Below are positions 35,788-44,281 of a stretch of 64,000 bases of DNA, piece after piece (the first letter of the stretch is position 1; each line of letters opens with the position of its first letter). Source of the DNA: Streptomyces avicenniae (GTDB lineage: Bacteria; Actinomycetota; Actinomycetes; Streptomycetales; Streptomycetaceae); contig NZ_JOEK01000002.1 in the NCBI RefSeq assembly GCF_000719135.1, positions 496,001 through 560,000 of the forward strand, given 5' to 3'. Under the pieces are notes generated by a model that saw only the letters and a program-made list of their open reading frames with translations, searched no databases and had not been told where the DNA came from. Both the position numbers and the translations under genes were made by a program.

Positions 35788-36771
35788 ATGCACGGGGAAC
35801 GGGAGCTGGACGCCGTCACCGTCCGCGTCTACCAGCTGCGGGTCACGCATCCGACGGACGGCCTGGGGCAGTTGGCCGCCCGCGCCGGGCTCGCGCCCGA
35901 GGAGACCGCGCGCGCGGAGGGGCGGCTGCTCGCCCTCGGCCTGCTCCAGCGCTCACCGGGCGGCGGCTGGGTGGCGATCAACCCGGAGAGCGCGGCGGAG
36001 AACCTGCTCGCACCGGCGGAACAGGGCATACTCCAGCGGCGCATCGCCATGGCCGCCACCCGCGAGCAGCTGCTCGCGCTCTCGGGTGACTACCTGGAGG
36101 CCAGGGGCATGCGCTCGGCCCGCAGCAGCATCGAGATCGTGGAGGGCATCGACAACATCCGCGCCGTCATCGACGACCTGGCGCGCAACTGCGTGCGCTG
36201 CCTGGACGTCCTCGTGCCGGGCGGCGGGCAGAGCGAGGTGGCCATCAGGGCGGCCCTGCCGCTCGACCTGGCGCTGCGGGCGCGGCGCGTGGAGATCAGG
36301 GCACTTTTCCAGCACACGGCGCGCCGCCACCGCGCGACGCTCCAGTACATGCAGCGCCTCGGCCTGGCGGGCGCCCAGGTCCGCACGAGCAGCACGCTCC
36401 CGGCCCGGATGCAGATCTACGACCGCGAGTGCACGGTGCTGCCCCTCGACCCGCTGCGGGCGCAGGCGGGGGTGGCGATCGTGCGTGACCCGGCGGTGCT
36501 GCGCTTCCTGTGCCAGCTGTTCGACCTGTGCTGGGCGGACGGGACGGACTTCGGCGAGACGGAGGAGGCGGGCGGCCCCGAGCCGGTCGGCACCGAGCGC
36601 GAGGTCCTGCTGCTGATGGCGGCGGGGCGGACGAACGACGAGATCGCGCGCAGCCTCGGGCTGTCGCAGCGGTCGGTGAGCCGGACCGTCGCGCGGCTCA
36701 TGGCGCGGCTCGACGCGTCCAACCGCTTCCAGGCCGGGGCCCTGGCCGCGCTGCGCGGCTGGCTGGCCTGA
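35788..36771 (+). CDS. LuxR-type transcriptional regulator, second of tandem pair
   Basis: This 327-residue paralogue has the same architecture as the gene 11 bases upstream: N-terminal VYQLRVTHPTDGLGQLAARA winged-helix-like part, the conserved middle (RSARSSIEIVEGIDNIRAVI, nearly identical in both) and a C-terminal LuxR HTH (REVLLLMAAGRTNDEIARSL, SQRSVSRTVARLMARLDASN). The tight spacing indicates co-transcription. Tandem duplication followed by divergence is the simplest origin. One could be a ligand-responsive partner of the other. A strong hairpin follows the stop. Confidence 0.85.
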   Translation: MHGERELDAVTVRVYQLRVTHPTDGLGQLAARAGLAPEETARAEGRLLALGLLQRSPGGGWVAINPESAAENLLAPAEQGILQRRIAMAATREQLLALSGDYLEARGMRSARSSIEIVEGIDNIRAVIDDLARNCVRCLDVLVPGGGQSEVAIRAALPLDLALRARRVEIRALFQHTARRHRATLQYMQRLGLAGAQVRTSSTLPARMQIYDRECTVLPLDPLRAQAGVAIVRDPAVLRFLCQLFDLCWADGTDFGETEEAGGPEPVGTEREVLLLMAAGRTNDEIARSLGLSQRSVSRTVARLMARLDASNRFQAGALAALRGWLA

Positions 36772-36797
36772 GCGGCCGGGGCCGGGGCCCCGGCCGC
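36772..36797. terminator. Bidirectional hairpin between LuxR pair and PBP gene
   Basis: GCGGCCGGGGCC and GGCCCCGGCCGC form a 12-bp inverted repeat with a two-base centre, starting on the base after the LuxR stop codon. It lies between convergent genes and can terminate transcripts from both sides. Confidence 0.65.
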
Positions 36798-36821
36798 CTC
36801 ACGGGGCGTCCTGGCGCCGTC

Positions 36822-38753
36822 TCACAGCGCGTTCAGGAAGTCGGCGGCGACCGGACCCGCGTCCGAGCCGCCGGAGCCCCCGTCCTCCAGCACGACGGCG
36901 AACGCGAGGTCGTCCTCGCCGAGGAAGCCGATCATCCAGGCGTTGGTGGACGTCTCGCCGTCCCCGTCCGCGTCGAACTCCGCCGTGCCCGTCTTGGCGG
37001 CGGGCGCACCGGCGACACCGGCGAGCGCCGAGGCGCTGCCCTCGGTCACCGTGTCCCGCATCAGGGTGCGCAGCGCCTCGACGGTCCCCTCGGCGAGCTG
37101 GGAGGGCGCCTCGTACGGCTGCTCCACCGCGTCGGGCACCAGCAGCGGCTGGCGGAACGTGCCGTCCGCCACCGTCGCGGCGACCGAGGCCATGACCAAC
37201 GGGCTGGCCTGGACCTGCCCTTGGCCGATCAGCGCGGCGGCGAGCGCGTTGTCGCCTTCGGGCAGGGGCACGCTGCCGTCGAAGCTGGTGGCGCCGACGC
37301 TCCACTCGCCGCCGATGCCGAACGCCTCGGCCGTGCGCACCAGGGCCTCGGGATCGACGCGGTCACGGTTGCCGATGAAGGCGGTGTTGCAGGAGGCGGT
37401 GAAGGCGTCGTGCAGGGTGGTGTCGGGGCCGAGTTCGAAGCGGCCCTGGTTCTCGAACGGCTGGCCGTCCACGGTGACGGTCTGCGGGCAGCCGAGCACG
37501 TCGCCCGGGGCGGTGCCGCCCTCGATGAGCGCGGCGGCCGTGACGACCTTGAAGGTCGATCCTGGCGCCAACTGACCCTGGAAGGAGCGGTTGAACGCGT
37601 CCTCCGGCCAGTCGGCCGCCGCCAGGACCTCGCCCGTCGAGGGCCGCAGCGCCACTATCGAGCCCGCGCGGTCCACCGCGGCGAGCGCCTCCTCGGCGGC
37701 GCGCTGCACGGCCGGGTCGATCGTGGTGCGCACCGGCGCCCCTGACTCCCCGCCCTCCTGGGTGAAGAGCGTGTCCACGGCCGCGCCCGACGCGCGCTCG
37801 GCGATGACGACGGCGGCCGACGGGGACCCGGCGAGCTGTTCGTCGTACCGCTCCTGGAGGCCGGAGGCCCCCGCCCCCGACTCCGGGTCGAGCCCGCCGA
37901 CCAAGGGCCGGGCGGCGAACGCCAGGGGCCTGGTGCCCTCCTCGAACTGGAGGCCCTCGACGGCCCGCAGCGCGTCCTCCGCGTCACGGAACGCCGCGTC
38001 GCGCAGCGTGATGACGTCCAGTGCCTGGTCGGGTTCTGCCGCCTCGACGCGCTCGGCCAGCGCGTCGGTGTCGATGCCCGCCTCCAGGCCGTCGAGCGCC
38101 GCCCAGGCGGCCTCGGGGTCGCTGAGCAGGGCGGGCCAGATGCTGACGTTCCAGACGGTGGCGGGTCCGGCGAGCTGGCTGCCGTCCGCCGCGAGTATGG
38201 GCGCGCGCTGCGGTTCGTCCACGGACAGGACGAGGGTCTGGCCCTCTTCGAGCCGGGGGTGGACGAGCCCGGACGCCCAGGCGACGGTCCAGGCGTCCTC
38301 CCCCGACTCCGTGTCGGGCTGGACGACGGCGGCGGACTCGTAACTCCACTCCCCCACGCCCTCCAGCGTGAAGGTGGCGGTGAAGGGGACCGTCAGCGAC
38401 CCGGCGGGCACGTCGGCGCCCTCGGCCTCGGCGGGATCCCCGGTGAGCGTGAACTCGGCGCTCTCGGGGCGCAGATACTGGGCCACGGACTCCAGCAGGG
38501 ACCTGGCGGCCTCGGGGTCGTCGGTGTGGGTGGCGGCCTGCGCCGGGTCACCGGCCGCCCAGGCGTCGAGGAACGCCCGCGCCTGCGCGACCGCCTCGTC
38601 CGAGCCGTCGTCCTCGTCACCGCCGCGCAGCAGCAGGACCGCGCCCACGGCGAGGAGGGTGACGGCGACCGCCCCCGCTATGACCTTTGTCCGGTACGTC
38701 CGCCAGCTGCCCGGCCGTCTGTCGGTGTCCCACCCCACTGCGTCGTTCCCCAT
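36822..38753 (-). CDS. Class B penicillin-binding protein with MecA-N-like domain
   Basis: This 643-residue protein has one membrane anchor at residues 23-45, an NTF2-like MecA_N domain (about 50-180), a PBP dimer region and a transpeptidase domain (about 330-640). The catalytic SxxK is in PGSTFKVVTAAALIEGG, SxN is SCN in DAFTASCNTAFIGNRDR, and KTG is in APAAKTGTAEFD. It crosslinks peptidoglycan at the outer face of the membrane. MecA_N is shared with low-affinity penicillin-binding proteins, so reduced beta-lactam sensitivity is possible but not shown. It converges on the LuxR pair and lies next to the tmRNA gene. Confidence 0.92.
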   Translation of the reverse strand: MGNDAVGWDTDRRPGSWRTYRTKVIAGAVAVTLLAVGAVLLLRGGDEDDGSDEAVAQARAFLDAWAAGDPAQAATHTDDPEAARSLLESVAQYLRPESAEFTLTGDPAEAEGADVPAGSLTVPFTATFTLEGVGEWSYESAAVVQPDTESGEDAWTVAWASGLVHPRLEEGQTLVLSVDEPQRAPILAADGSQLAGPATVWNVSIWPALLSDPEAAWAALDGLEAGIDTDALAERVEAAEPDQALDVITLRDAAFRDAEDALRAVEGLQFEEGTRPLAFAARPLVGGLDPESGAGASGLQERYDEQLAGSPSAAVVIAERASGAAVDTLFTQEGGESGAPVRTTIDPAVQRAAEEALAAVDRAGSIVALRPSTGEVLAAADWPEDAFNRSFQGQLAPGSTFKVVTAAALIEGGTAPGDVLGCPQTVTVDGQPFENQGRFELGPDTTLHDAFTASCNTAFIGNRDRVDPEALVRTAEAFGIGGEWSVGATSFDGSVPLPEGDNALAAALIGQGQVQASPLVMASVAATVADGTFRQPLLVPDAVEQPYEAPSQLAEGTVEALRTLMRDTVTEGSASALAGVAGAPAAKTGTAEFDADGDGETSTNAWMIGFLGEDDLAFAVVLEDGGSGGSDAGPVAADFLNAL

Positions 38754-38856
38754 GGCGAGACCCTACCGCCCGTCCCGGCCGGGGCCCATGCCCCCCGACG
38801 CGTCAGCCCCGGCCCGGAGAACCGGGTCGGGGCTGACGAAGTGCGGGCACAGAGAG

Positions 38857-39223
38857 TGGAGATGGCGGGAATCGAACCCGCGTCCAACGAAGAGAGAGGA
38901 GGGCTTCTCCGAGCGCAGTCCGCTGCGATTTTCTCGGCCCCGGAGATCACGCGGACAAGTCTCCGACGGGCTCAGTCACTGTGAAATGTCCCGCGCCGCT
39001 CCCGTGACCGGAACGTGCGGTGAGTCCCCTGGCTGATGCCAGTACCCGGGCCGGGAACACTCCCGGGCTGACACCTCACACTCGCTGCTCAGGCAGCGAG
39101 GGTGAAGGAATCGCGCTTGTTATTGGCGATTATTTTTTTGCGACACATGGTTAACGAGATCATTGCCGCTTCCTCGGCTCGCTTCCCCTGCTCCGACATC
39201 CGCTGTCGAAACCGATCATCCCC
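38857..39223 (-). ncRNA. ssrA: Transfer-messenger RNA (tmRNA, ssrA)
   Basis: The minus strand starts GGGGATGATCGGTTTCGACA, the standard tmRNA 5' end, and finishes with a T-arm/acceptor GGGTTCGATTCCCGCCATCT followed by CCA-like bases. GGGGATG pairs with CATCTCC as a 7-bp acceptor stem; CCA is not encoded, so the 3' end is put at the discriminator A. The internal tag frame reads ANNKRDSFTLAA then a stop, and the resume codon lies after GCAAAAAAATAATC. The SmpB gene is about 90 bases upstream. It rescues stalled ribosomes and tags the products for proteolysis. Confidence 0.93.
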
Positions 39224-39310
39224 TGGGATGACGCTGAAGCCTCTGTGCCAACACCCTGTTGAGTTGTCCTGCGGTACGGCACGGGACGTGTCCCGTCCCT
39301 CCATCATACG

Positions 39311-39790
39311 TCACGCGCGCTGGCGGCGGCGGGCCGCGGAGATCGCGCGGTCCGACTCACGGCGGTCCTGCTTCTCGCGGAGCGTCTGCCGCTTGTCGTA
39401 CTCCCGCTTGCCGCGCGCGAGCGCCAGCTCCAGCTTCGCCCGGCCGTCCTTGAAGTACAGGGCGATCGGCACGAGCGTGAGGCCGCTCTCCTGCGTCTTG
39501 CCGACCAGCTTGTCGATCTCCGAGCGGTGCAGCAGCAGCTTGCGCCGACGACGGGCGCTGTGGTTGGTCCACGTGCCCTGCGTGTACTCGGGGATGTGGA
39601 CGTTGTGCAGCCAGACCTCGCCGCCGTCGATCTGCGCGAAGCCGTCCACCAGGGACGCGCGCCCCTGCCGCAGGGACTTCACCTCGGTGCCGGTCAGTAC
39701 CAGACCGCACTCGTACGTATCCAGAATGTGATAGTCGTGCCGCGCGCGCTTGTGCTGCGCGATCAGCTTCCGACCCTTTTCCTTTGCCAT
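39311..39790 (-). CDS. smpB: SsrA-binding protein SmpB
   Basis: This 159-residue protein has normal SmpB length. The N-terminal [20 protein letters not shown], the core [20 protein letters not shown] and [16 protein letters not shown] carry the oligonucleotide-binding fold that holds tmRNA. The C-terminal [19 protein letters not shown] and the basic tail ([20 protein letters not shown]) are the helix that enters the mRNA channel. It acts with the tmRNA encoded directly downstream. The ATG at 39790 fits the family start (MAKEKGRK). It follows the S41 protease gene after about 70 bases. Confidence 0.97.
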   Translation of the reverse strand: MAKEKGRKLIAQHKRARHDYHILDTYECGLVLTGTEVKSLRQGRASLVDGFAQIDGGEVWLHNVHIPEYTQGTWTNHSARRRRKLLLHRSEIDKLVGKTQESGLTLVPIALYFKDGRAKLELALARGKREYDKRQTLREKQDRRESDRAISAARRRQRA

Positions 39791-39860
39791 GGCCTGCCAA
39801 GTCTACGTCGGGTACGACAACGGTGCGGCGGCCCAGTAAACCGGGCCCCCGCGGTGGGCG

Positions 39861-40961
39861 CTAACGACTTCCCGCCAGCCCGCCGAGGACCGTGCCCGCG
39901 CTCTCCTGCGCGTCCTCGCCAGGACCGACCACCAGATCGGGCACGAGGCCGTCCTCGTCCACGACACGCCCCGAGGGCGTCGCGTAGTGGCCCACGGTCA
40001 GCTCGGCGACCGAGCCGTCCGGCTGGACGCTCGGCATCTGCACCGTGCCCTTGCCGAAGGTCCGCCCGCCGACGACGACCGCACGGCCGCGGTCCTGGAG
40101 CGCGCCGGTCACCAGCTCGGCAGAACTCATCGTCCCGCCGTCCACCAGGACCACGAGCGGCGTCCTGGTGTCCCCGCCGGGCTCGGCGTGCAGGGCGCGC
40201 TGCTCGCCGTGGACGTCGTACGTGGCGACCAGGCCGCCGTCGAGGAAGACGGACGCGGCGCCCGCCGCCTCCGTGAGAAGACCGCCCGCGTTGCCCCGCA
40301 GGTCGAGGACCAGCCCGTCCCCCGCGGGCGCGGACGCGACGGCGTCGCGCAGCAGCTCGGCGGTGCCCTGCGTGAAGGAGGCGACGCGCACGCGGGTCAC
40401 GCCGGGGGCGTCGCGGCTGACGGACACCGGCTCGGTGGTCAGCCTGGCCCGCGCCACGACGGCCGACCAGTGGCGCCCGTCCCGTTCGAGACCGACGCGC
40501 ACCGTCGAGCCGGGGCCCGCGGCGGACGGCTCGTCGCTGCCGCGCAGCCGCGCGACGGTGTCGGTGACGGCCCGGCCGTCCACCGGCACGCCGTCCACCG
40601 TCCGCAGCGTGTCCCCTGCCAGGACGCCCGCCCGCTCGGCCGGGCTGTCCGCGTGGACCTCGCTCACCTCGACGCGGCCCGCCGCGGTGCGGACGACCGC
40701 TATGCCGGTGCCGACGTACTCACCGGCCAGCGCGTGCCGCAGCCGCTCGTACTCCTCGGGCGAGTACGCGGAGGCCCAGCGGTCACCGCTGCGGTTCACC
40801 AGCAGCTCGGCGTCCGCGACCGGGGCGTCGGCGCCGCGCGCCGCGCTCTCCGGCCAGGAGCCGGTGGCCGCGCCGGTCACCAGGACGCCGAGGAAGACAC
40901 CTGCCAGGGTCGCCCCACGCCGTACGGAGTGGGGCGAACGACTGTGGCTCGCACGGGACAT
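39861..40961 (-). CDS. S41-family C-terminal processing protease
   Basis: This 366-residue protein has an N-terminal signal/anchor at about residues 15-35, a PDZ domain ([20 protein letters not shown], residues 100-170) and a C-terminal protease domain. The catalytic Ser is in VDGGTMSSAELVTGAL and the Lys in VGGRTFGKGTVQMPSV, about 26 residues apart as in CtpA-like enzymes. It works outside the membrane on unfolded or envelope proteins. It follows ftsX (gap about 80 bases) and precedes smpB on the same strand, so it probably belongs to the ftsEX transcript. Confidence 0.9.
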   Translation of the reverse strand: MSRASHSRSPHSVRRGATLAGVFLGVLVTGAATGSWPESAARGADAPVADAELLVNRSGDRWASAYSPEEYERLRHALAGEYVGTGIAVVRTAAGRVEVSEVHADSPAERAGVLAGDTLRTVDGVPVDGRAVTDTVARLRGSDEPSAAGPGSTVRVGLERDGRHWSAVVARARLTTEPVSVSRDAPGVTRVRVASFTQGTAELLRDAVASAPAGDGLVLDLRGNAGGLLTEAAGAASVFLDGGLVATYDVHGEQRALHAEPGGDTRTPLVVLVDGGTMSSAELVTGALQDRGRAVVVGGRTFGKGTVQMPSVQPDGSVAELTVGHYATPSGRVVDEDGLVPDLVVGPGEDAQESAGTVLGGLAGSR

Positions 40962-41041
40962 GCTGCGGAGTGTAGGCCACGCCCCCGGGGCTCACGGGAG
41001 TCCCCGCGCCCCCGTGCGGCGGGCGGCCGGGCGCGCCCCGA

Positions 41042-41950
41042 TCACACCTTCAGGTACTTGCGCAGCGCGAAGAACGCCGCCACCGAGGGCATGAACGCCC
41101 CGACCACCAGCACCATCGGCAACACACCGAGCACGGCGTCCCAGCCGATGAACTCGATCAGCGGGATCTCCTGCGCCAGGAAGTTGTTGATCGCGAAGTA
41201 CTTGACGCCCACTATCAACACGCAGGCGAACAGGGCCCCGAGCACGCCCGCGATCGCCGCCTCCAGGATGAACGGCATCTGGATGTACAGGCCGGACGCG
41301 CCGACCAGCCGCATGATCCCCGTCTCACGACGCCTGCTGAACGCCGACACACGCACCGTGTTGACGATCAGCAGCAGCGCGACGACGAGCATCAGCGCCA
41401 TGAGGCCGAGCGCCGCGTAGTTGACGCCGTTCAGCAGGTTGAAGAGGTTCTCCAGCTGCGAGCGCTGATCGACGACCTCGTAGACGCCGTCACGCCCGGC
41501 GAACGCCGAGGAGATCACGTCGTACTGCGTCGGGTCGAACAGGGCGACGCGGAACGACTCCTGCATCTGCTCCGCCGTGACGACGGCGGCGAGCGGCGAG
41601 TCGGCCTGCTGCTCCTCGTAGTGCTGGTACGCCTCGGCCGCGGACTCGTAGTGCACGTCCTCGACGATGTCGAACTCGGTCAGCTCGGCCTCGATCTGGT
41701 CCTTCTGCTCCTGGGTGACGGCGCCGCGCCGACAGGCGGGCGAGTCGGCGTCCAGCTCGCTGCAGAGGAATATCGAGACCTCGACCTTGTCGTACCAGTA
41801 GTCCTTCATGCTGTCCACCTGCTGGCGAGCCAGCAGGGCGCCGCCGAGCAGCGACAGGGACAGGGCGACCGAGACGATCACCGCGAAGGTCATGGTGAGG
41901 TTCCGGCGGAGACCGACACCGATCTCCGACAGGACGAAGTGGGCGCGCAT
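41042..41950 (-). CDS. ftsX: Cell-division protein FtsX
   Basis: This 302-residue protein is the membrane partner of FtsE. It has a first helix near residues 20-42 (MTFAVIVSVALSLSLLGGAL), an extracellular domain of about 120 residues with Cys residues in VSIFLCSELDADSPACRRGA, and three further helices near 165-190, 220-250 and 270-295. Together they couple ATP hydrolysis to peptidoglycan hydrolases at the septum. The Cys pair in the extracellular part may form a disulphide. It overlaps functionally with the ftsE gene 21 bases upstream. Confidence 0.95.
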   Translation of the reverse strand: MRAHFVLSEIGVGLRRNLTMTFAVIVSVALSLSLLGGALLARQQVDSMKDYWYDKVEVSIFLCSELDADSPACRRGAVTQEQKDQIEAELTEFDIVEDVHYESAAEAYQHYEEQQADSPLAAVVTAEQMQESFRVALFDPTQYDVISSAFAGRDGVYEVVDQRSQLENLFNLLNGVNYAALGLMALMLVVALLLIVNTVRVSAFSRRRETGIMRLVGASGLYIQMPFILEAAIAGVLGALFACVLIVGVKYFAINNFLAQEIPLIEFIGWDAVLGVLPMVLVVGAFMPSVAAFFALRKYLKV

Positions 41951-41971
41951 GGCGTCCTTTCCGTGGATGAG

Positions 41972-42661
41972 TCAGTGCTGGTAGCCGTAGACGCCGCGCT
42001 GCTGGTCGCGGACGAGACGGCCCTTCTCCAGCTCGATCACGCGCTTGCGCATCTGGTCCACGATCTGCGCGTCGTGGGTCGCCATCACCACGGTCGTGCC
42101 GGTTCTGTTGATGCGGTCGAGCAGCTTCATGATGCCCACCGACGTCTGCGGGTCGAGGTTGCCCGTCGGCTCGTCGGCGATCAGCAGCATCGGGCGGTTG
42201 ACGAACGCGCGCGCGATGGCGACGCGTTGCTGCTCACCGCCGGACAGCTCGCCCGGCATCCGCTCCTCCTTGCCGCCGAGGCCGACCAGGTCGAGCACCT
42301 CGGGCACGGTCTTGCGGATCTGGCCGCGCGGGCGGCCGATGACCTCCAGGGCGAACGCGACGTTCTCGCCGACCGTCTTGTTGGGCAGCAGCCGGAAGTC
42401 CTGGAAGACCGTGCCCAACTGGCGCCGCACCTGGGGCACCTTCCAGTTGGACAGCCGGCCGAGGTCCTTGCCGAGGACGTGGACCGAGCCGGTCGAGGCC
42501 CGCTCCTCGCGCAGCAGGAGCCGCAGGAACGTGGACTTGCCCGAGCCGGAGGAACCCACCAGGAAGACGAACTCGCCGCGCTCGACCTCCAGGGAGACGT
42601 CCCGCAACGCCGGCGCGTTCTGCCGGGGATACGTCTTGGACACGTTGTCGAATCGGATCAC
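41972..42661 (-). CDS. ftsE: Cell-division ATP-binding protein FtsE
   Basis: This 229-residue ABC ATPase has Walker [21 protein letters not shown], the signature [20 protein letters not shown], Walker [13 protein letters not shown] and the switch His in [20 protein letters not shown]. The start is a GTG at 42661 (gene reads [14 protein letters not shown]), the usual FtsE start; the ribosome-binding site is weak. A mini-ORF (ATG GTG TAA) lies just before it. It forms the FtsEX complex and is the first gene of the ftsE-ftsX-S41 operon. Confidence 0.96.
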   Translation of the reverse strand: MIRFDNVSKTYPRQNAPALRDVSLEVERGEFVFLVGSSGSGKSTFLRLLLREERASTGSVHVLGKDLGRLSNWKVPQVRRQLGTVFQDFRLLPNKTVGENVAFALEVIGRPRGQIRKTVPEVLDLVGLGGKEERMPGELSGGEQQRVAIARAFVNRPMLLIADEPTGNLDPQTSVGIMKLLDRINRTGTTVVMATHDAQIVDQMRKRVIELEKGRLVRDQQRGVYGYQH

Positions 42662-42935
42662 GGTTACACCATGTCGTTATGGGGTACATGCGAGGGGCTC
42701 CCCCTTGCTGGGGCAGACCCTACGCGAACCGGCGCCCCGTCCGCAGGCAGCGTCCCGTCGCATCCCCTTTGTCCGGTCACCGGGCGCGCCGTCACGCGTA
42801 CGCGCCGCTCCCGCCCCGCTCGTCCGCCGGGGCGCGGCGGGTCGGGGTTACGTCACAGTGCGGGCCGGGCTTCTGCGTTTCCGGCCGCCTCCTGGCAGAG
42901 TGGAGGGCGAGGGGGACACGAGAGGAGACGATCGC

Positions 42936-43133
42936 ATGACCGCCGACTGGCTGGTGTGCGCGAACTGCGCGGGGCGGGTGAGCGAGGGCAGGTGCGCGGT
43001 CTGCCGCGCCGAGCGGGCCCGGCTGCGGGACGCCGAGCGCGGTTCCTGGGCCTCCCTGGGCGGACCTGCGGGGCTCGCGGCCCTGCTGCTGGCGCTGGTC
43101 GCCGTCTGTCTGCTGGTGGCGCGACCGGCCTGA
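42936..43133 (+). CDS. Small zinc-ribbon membrane protein
   Basis: This 65-residue protein has two CxxC pairs (CANCAGRVSEGRCAVCRAER), a likely zinc ribbon, followed by a C-terminal membrane helix (PAGLAALLLALVAVCLLVAR). The N-terminus should therefore lie in the cytoplasm. GAGGAGACGATCGC precedes the ATG at 42936, a good ribosome-binding site. It stands alone, divergent from ftsE and ending at a perfect bidirectional terminator. Function unknown. Confidence 0.75.
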   Translation: MTADWLVCANCAGRVSEGRCAVCRAERARLRDAERGSWASLGGPAGLAALLLALVAVCLLVARPA

Positions 43134-43176
43134 GCCGCGTCCGTACGTGGGACGGTCGGCAGGACGGGAGAACACG

Positions 43177-43208
43177 GAAGGGCCCGGAGCGATCGCTCCG
43201 GGCCCTTC
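43177..43208. terminator. Bidirectional terminator between zinc-ribbon gene and surface protein
   Basis: GAAGGGCCCGGAGC and GCTCCGGGCCCTTC form a perfect 14-bp stem with loop GATC. It lies between two convergent genes and serves both. Confidence 0.85.
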
Positions 43209-43242
43209 ACGCTGTGCGCGCGGTACGCGTCGCGGGGTGCCG

Positions 43243-44049
43243 TCAGGCAGCCGCCGCGCCGCCGCCGCCCTTGGTGATCAGACGGGGCAGGTAGCGGAAC
43301 GCCACGCCGCCCGCGATCATCGTCGCGGCACCGATGAAGAGCAGCGTCTGGTTCATCGACGCGCCGGTCTCGGCCAGCTCGTCGCGCTCCTGACCGCCGA
43401 CCGTCTGCTGCTCGGTGAGGTCCTCGTCCGGCGCGGGCTGCTCGATCGGGTTGCCGGCGCCCTGGTTGTCGGGTTCGAGGCCGCCGTTGCTGCCGCCCTC
43501 GTTCACGCCCTGCGGGCCGCCGTTGCCACCGTTGCCCCCGTTGCCGCCCCCGGGAGTGCCGGGGCCGTCCGAGGAACCCTCGTCCGTGGCACCTTCGTCG
43601 GTCGCGCCCTCGTCGGTCGCACCTTCGTCAGTGGCGCCCTCGTCCGTGGCACCTTCGTCGGTCGCGCCCTCGTCCGTGGCACCCTCGTCAGTGGCGCCCT
43701 CGTCGGTCGCACCTTCGTCGGTCGCGCCCTCGTCCGTGGCACCCTCGTCGGTCGCGCCCTCGTCGGTCGCACCTTCGTCAGTGGCGCCCTCGTCGGTCGC
43801 ACCTTCGTCGGTCGCGCCCTCGTCCGTGGCACCCTCGTCAGTGGCGCCCTCGTCGGTCGCACCCTCGGTGAGGCCGAGGACCGAGCCGTCCGTGCCCTCG
43901 GTGAGGCCGAGGACGCTGCTCTCGGACTCGGCCCGTGAGGTCGGGTTCTCGGCCGAAGCCGTGCCGACGACGGCGAGCGAGGCGCCCGCGGCGAAGACGG
44001 CGGCTGCGGCGACGCGCGCCATGTTGGCCCTCGTCTTGGGACTGGCCAT
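43243..44049 (-). CDS. LAETG-anchored, repeat-rich surface protein
   Basis: This 268-residue protein has a signal peptide (MASPKTRANMARVAAAAVFA to about residue 32, ASA-E), 19 tandem copies of the pentapeptide GATDE, a Gly/Asn-rich linker, and a C-terminal sorting signal: LAETG at about residues 225-229, a hydrophobic helix and a basic tail (FRYLPRLITKGGGG). LAxTG is the class E sortase motif of Streptomyces, which covalently anchors proteins such as long chaplins. The repeat is acidic and probably a stalk. The ATG at 44049 follows AGGGGG. The function is not known; adhesion or spacing from the wall is plausible. Confidence 0.88.
   Translation of the reverse strand: MASPKTRANMARVAAAAVFAAGASLAVVGTASAENPTSRAESESSVLGLTEGTDGSVLGLTEGATDEGATDEGATDEGATDEGATDEGATDEGATDEGATDEGATDEGATDEGATDEGATDEGATDEGATDEGATDEGATDEGATDEGATDEGATDEGSSDGPGTPGGGNGGNGGNGGPQGVNEGGSNGGLEPDNQGAGNPIEQPAPDEDLTEQQTVGGQERDELAETGASMNQTLLFIGAATMIAGGVAFRYLPRLITKGGGGAAAA
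43579..43863. repeat. 19 x 15-bp in-frame tandem repeat (GATDE)
   Basis: Exactly 19 units of 15 bases encode GATDE without a break. The units differ only at synonymous positions and fall into a few recurring variants (GTGGCACC, GTCGCGCC, GTCGCACC and GTGGCGCC forms on the plus strand), as expected if groups of units have been copied by slippage or unequal exchange. Copy number should vary between strains. Confidence 0.95.
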
Positions 44050-44258
44050 GTATCCACTACCCCCTGTAGCTGTTGGAGCTGACATCATTCCGTGGGATAC
44101 GGGGCAGCCTGGCGCAGGGAGGATGGCGGTGTGGGGATTCCGTAACCTTCACTCGCCCCTGGCGCTCCACACGACCCCGGATCACAGAGGCATGCCAGGC
44201 GATCAGCCTTCCCGTTGAACGCACCCGCGTCAAGCGGGATGTCCGGTAAATTCCGGGT

Positions 44259-44280
44259 GGGGCATGAAAGTTGCGTGAAG
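44259..44280 (-). promoter_or_regulatory. Two PhoP-box-like direct repeat units
   Basis: On the minus strand CTTCACGCAAC and TTTCATGCCCC are adjacent 11-base units sharing the core TTCA-pyrimidine, the spacing and core of Streptomyces PhoP boxes. They lie about 210 bases upstream of the surface-protein start, just beyond the prfB stop. The match is partial and by eye. Confidence 0.3.
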
Positions 44281-44281
44281 G

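Noticed and set aside
43579-43863. CRISPR-like array
   Set aside because: Units are contiguous 15-mers in frame with a surface protein gene; there are no spacers.
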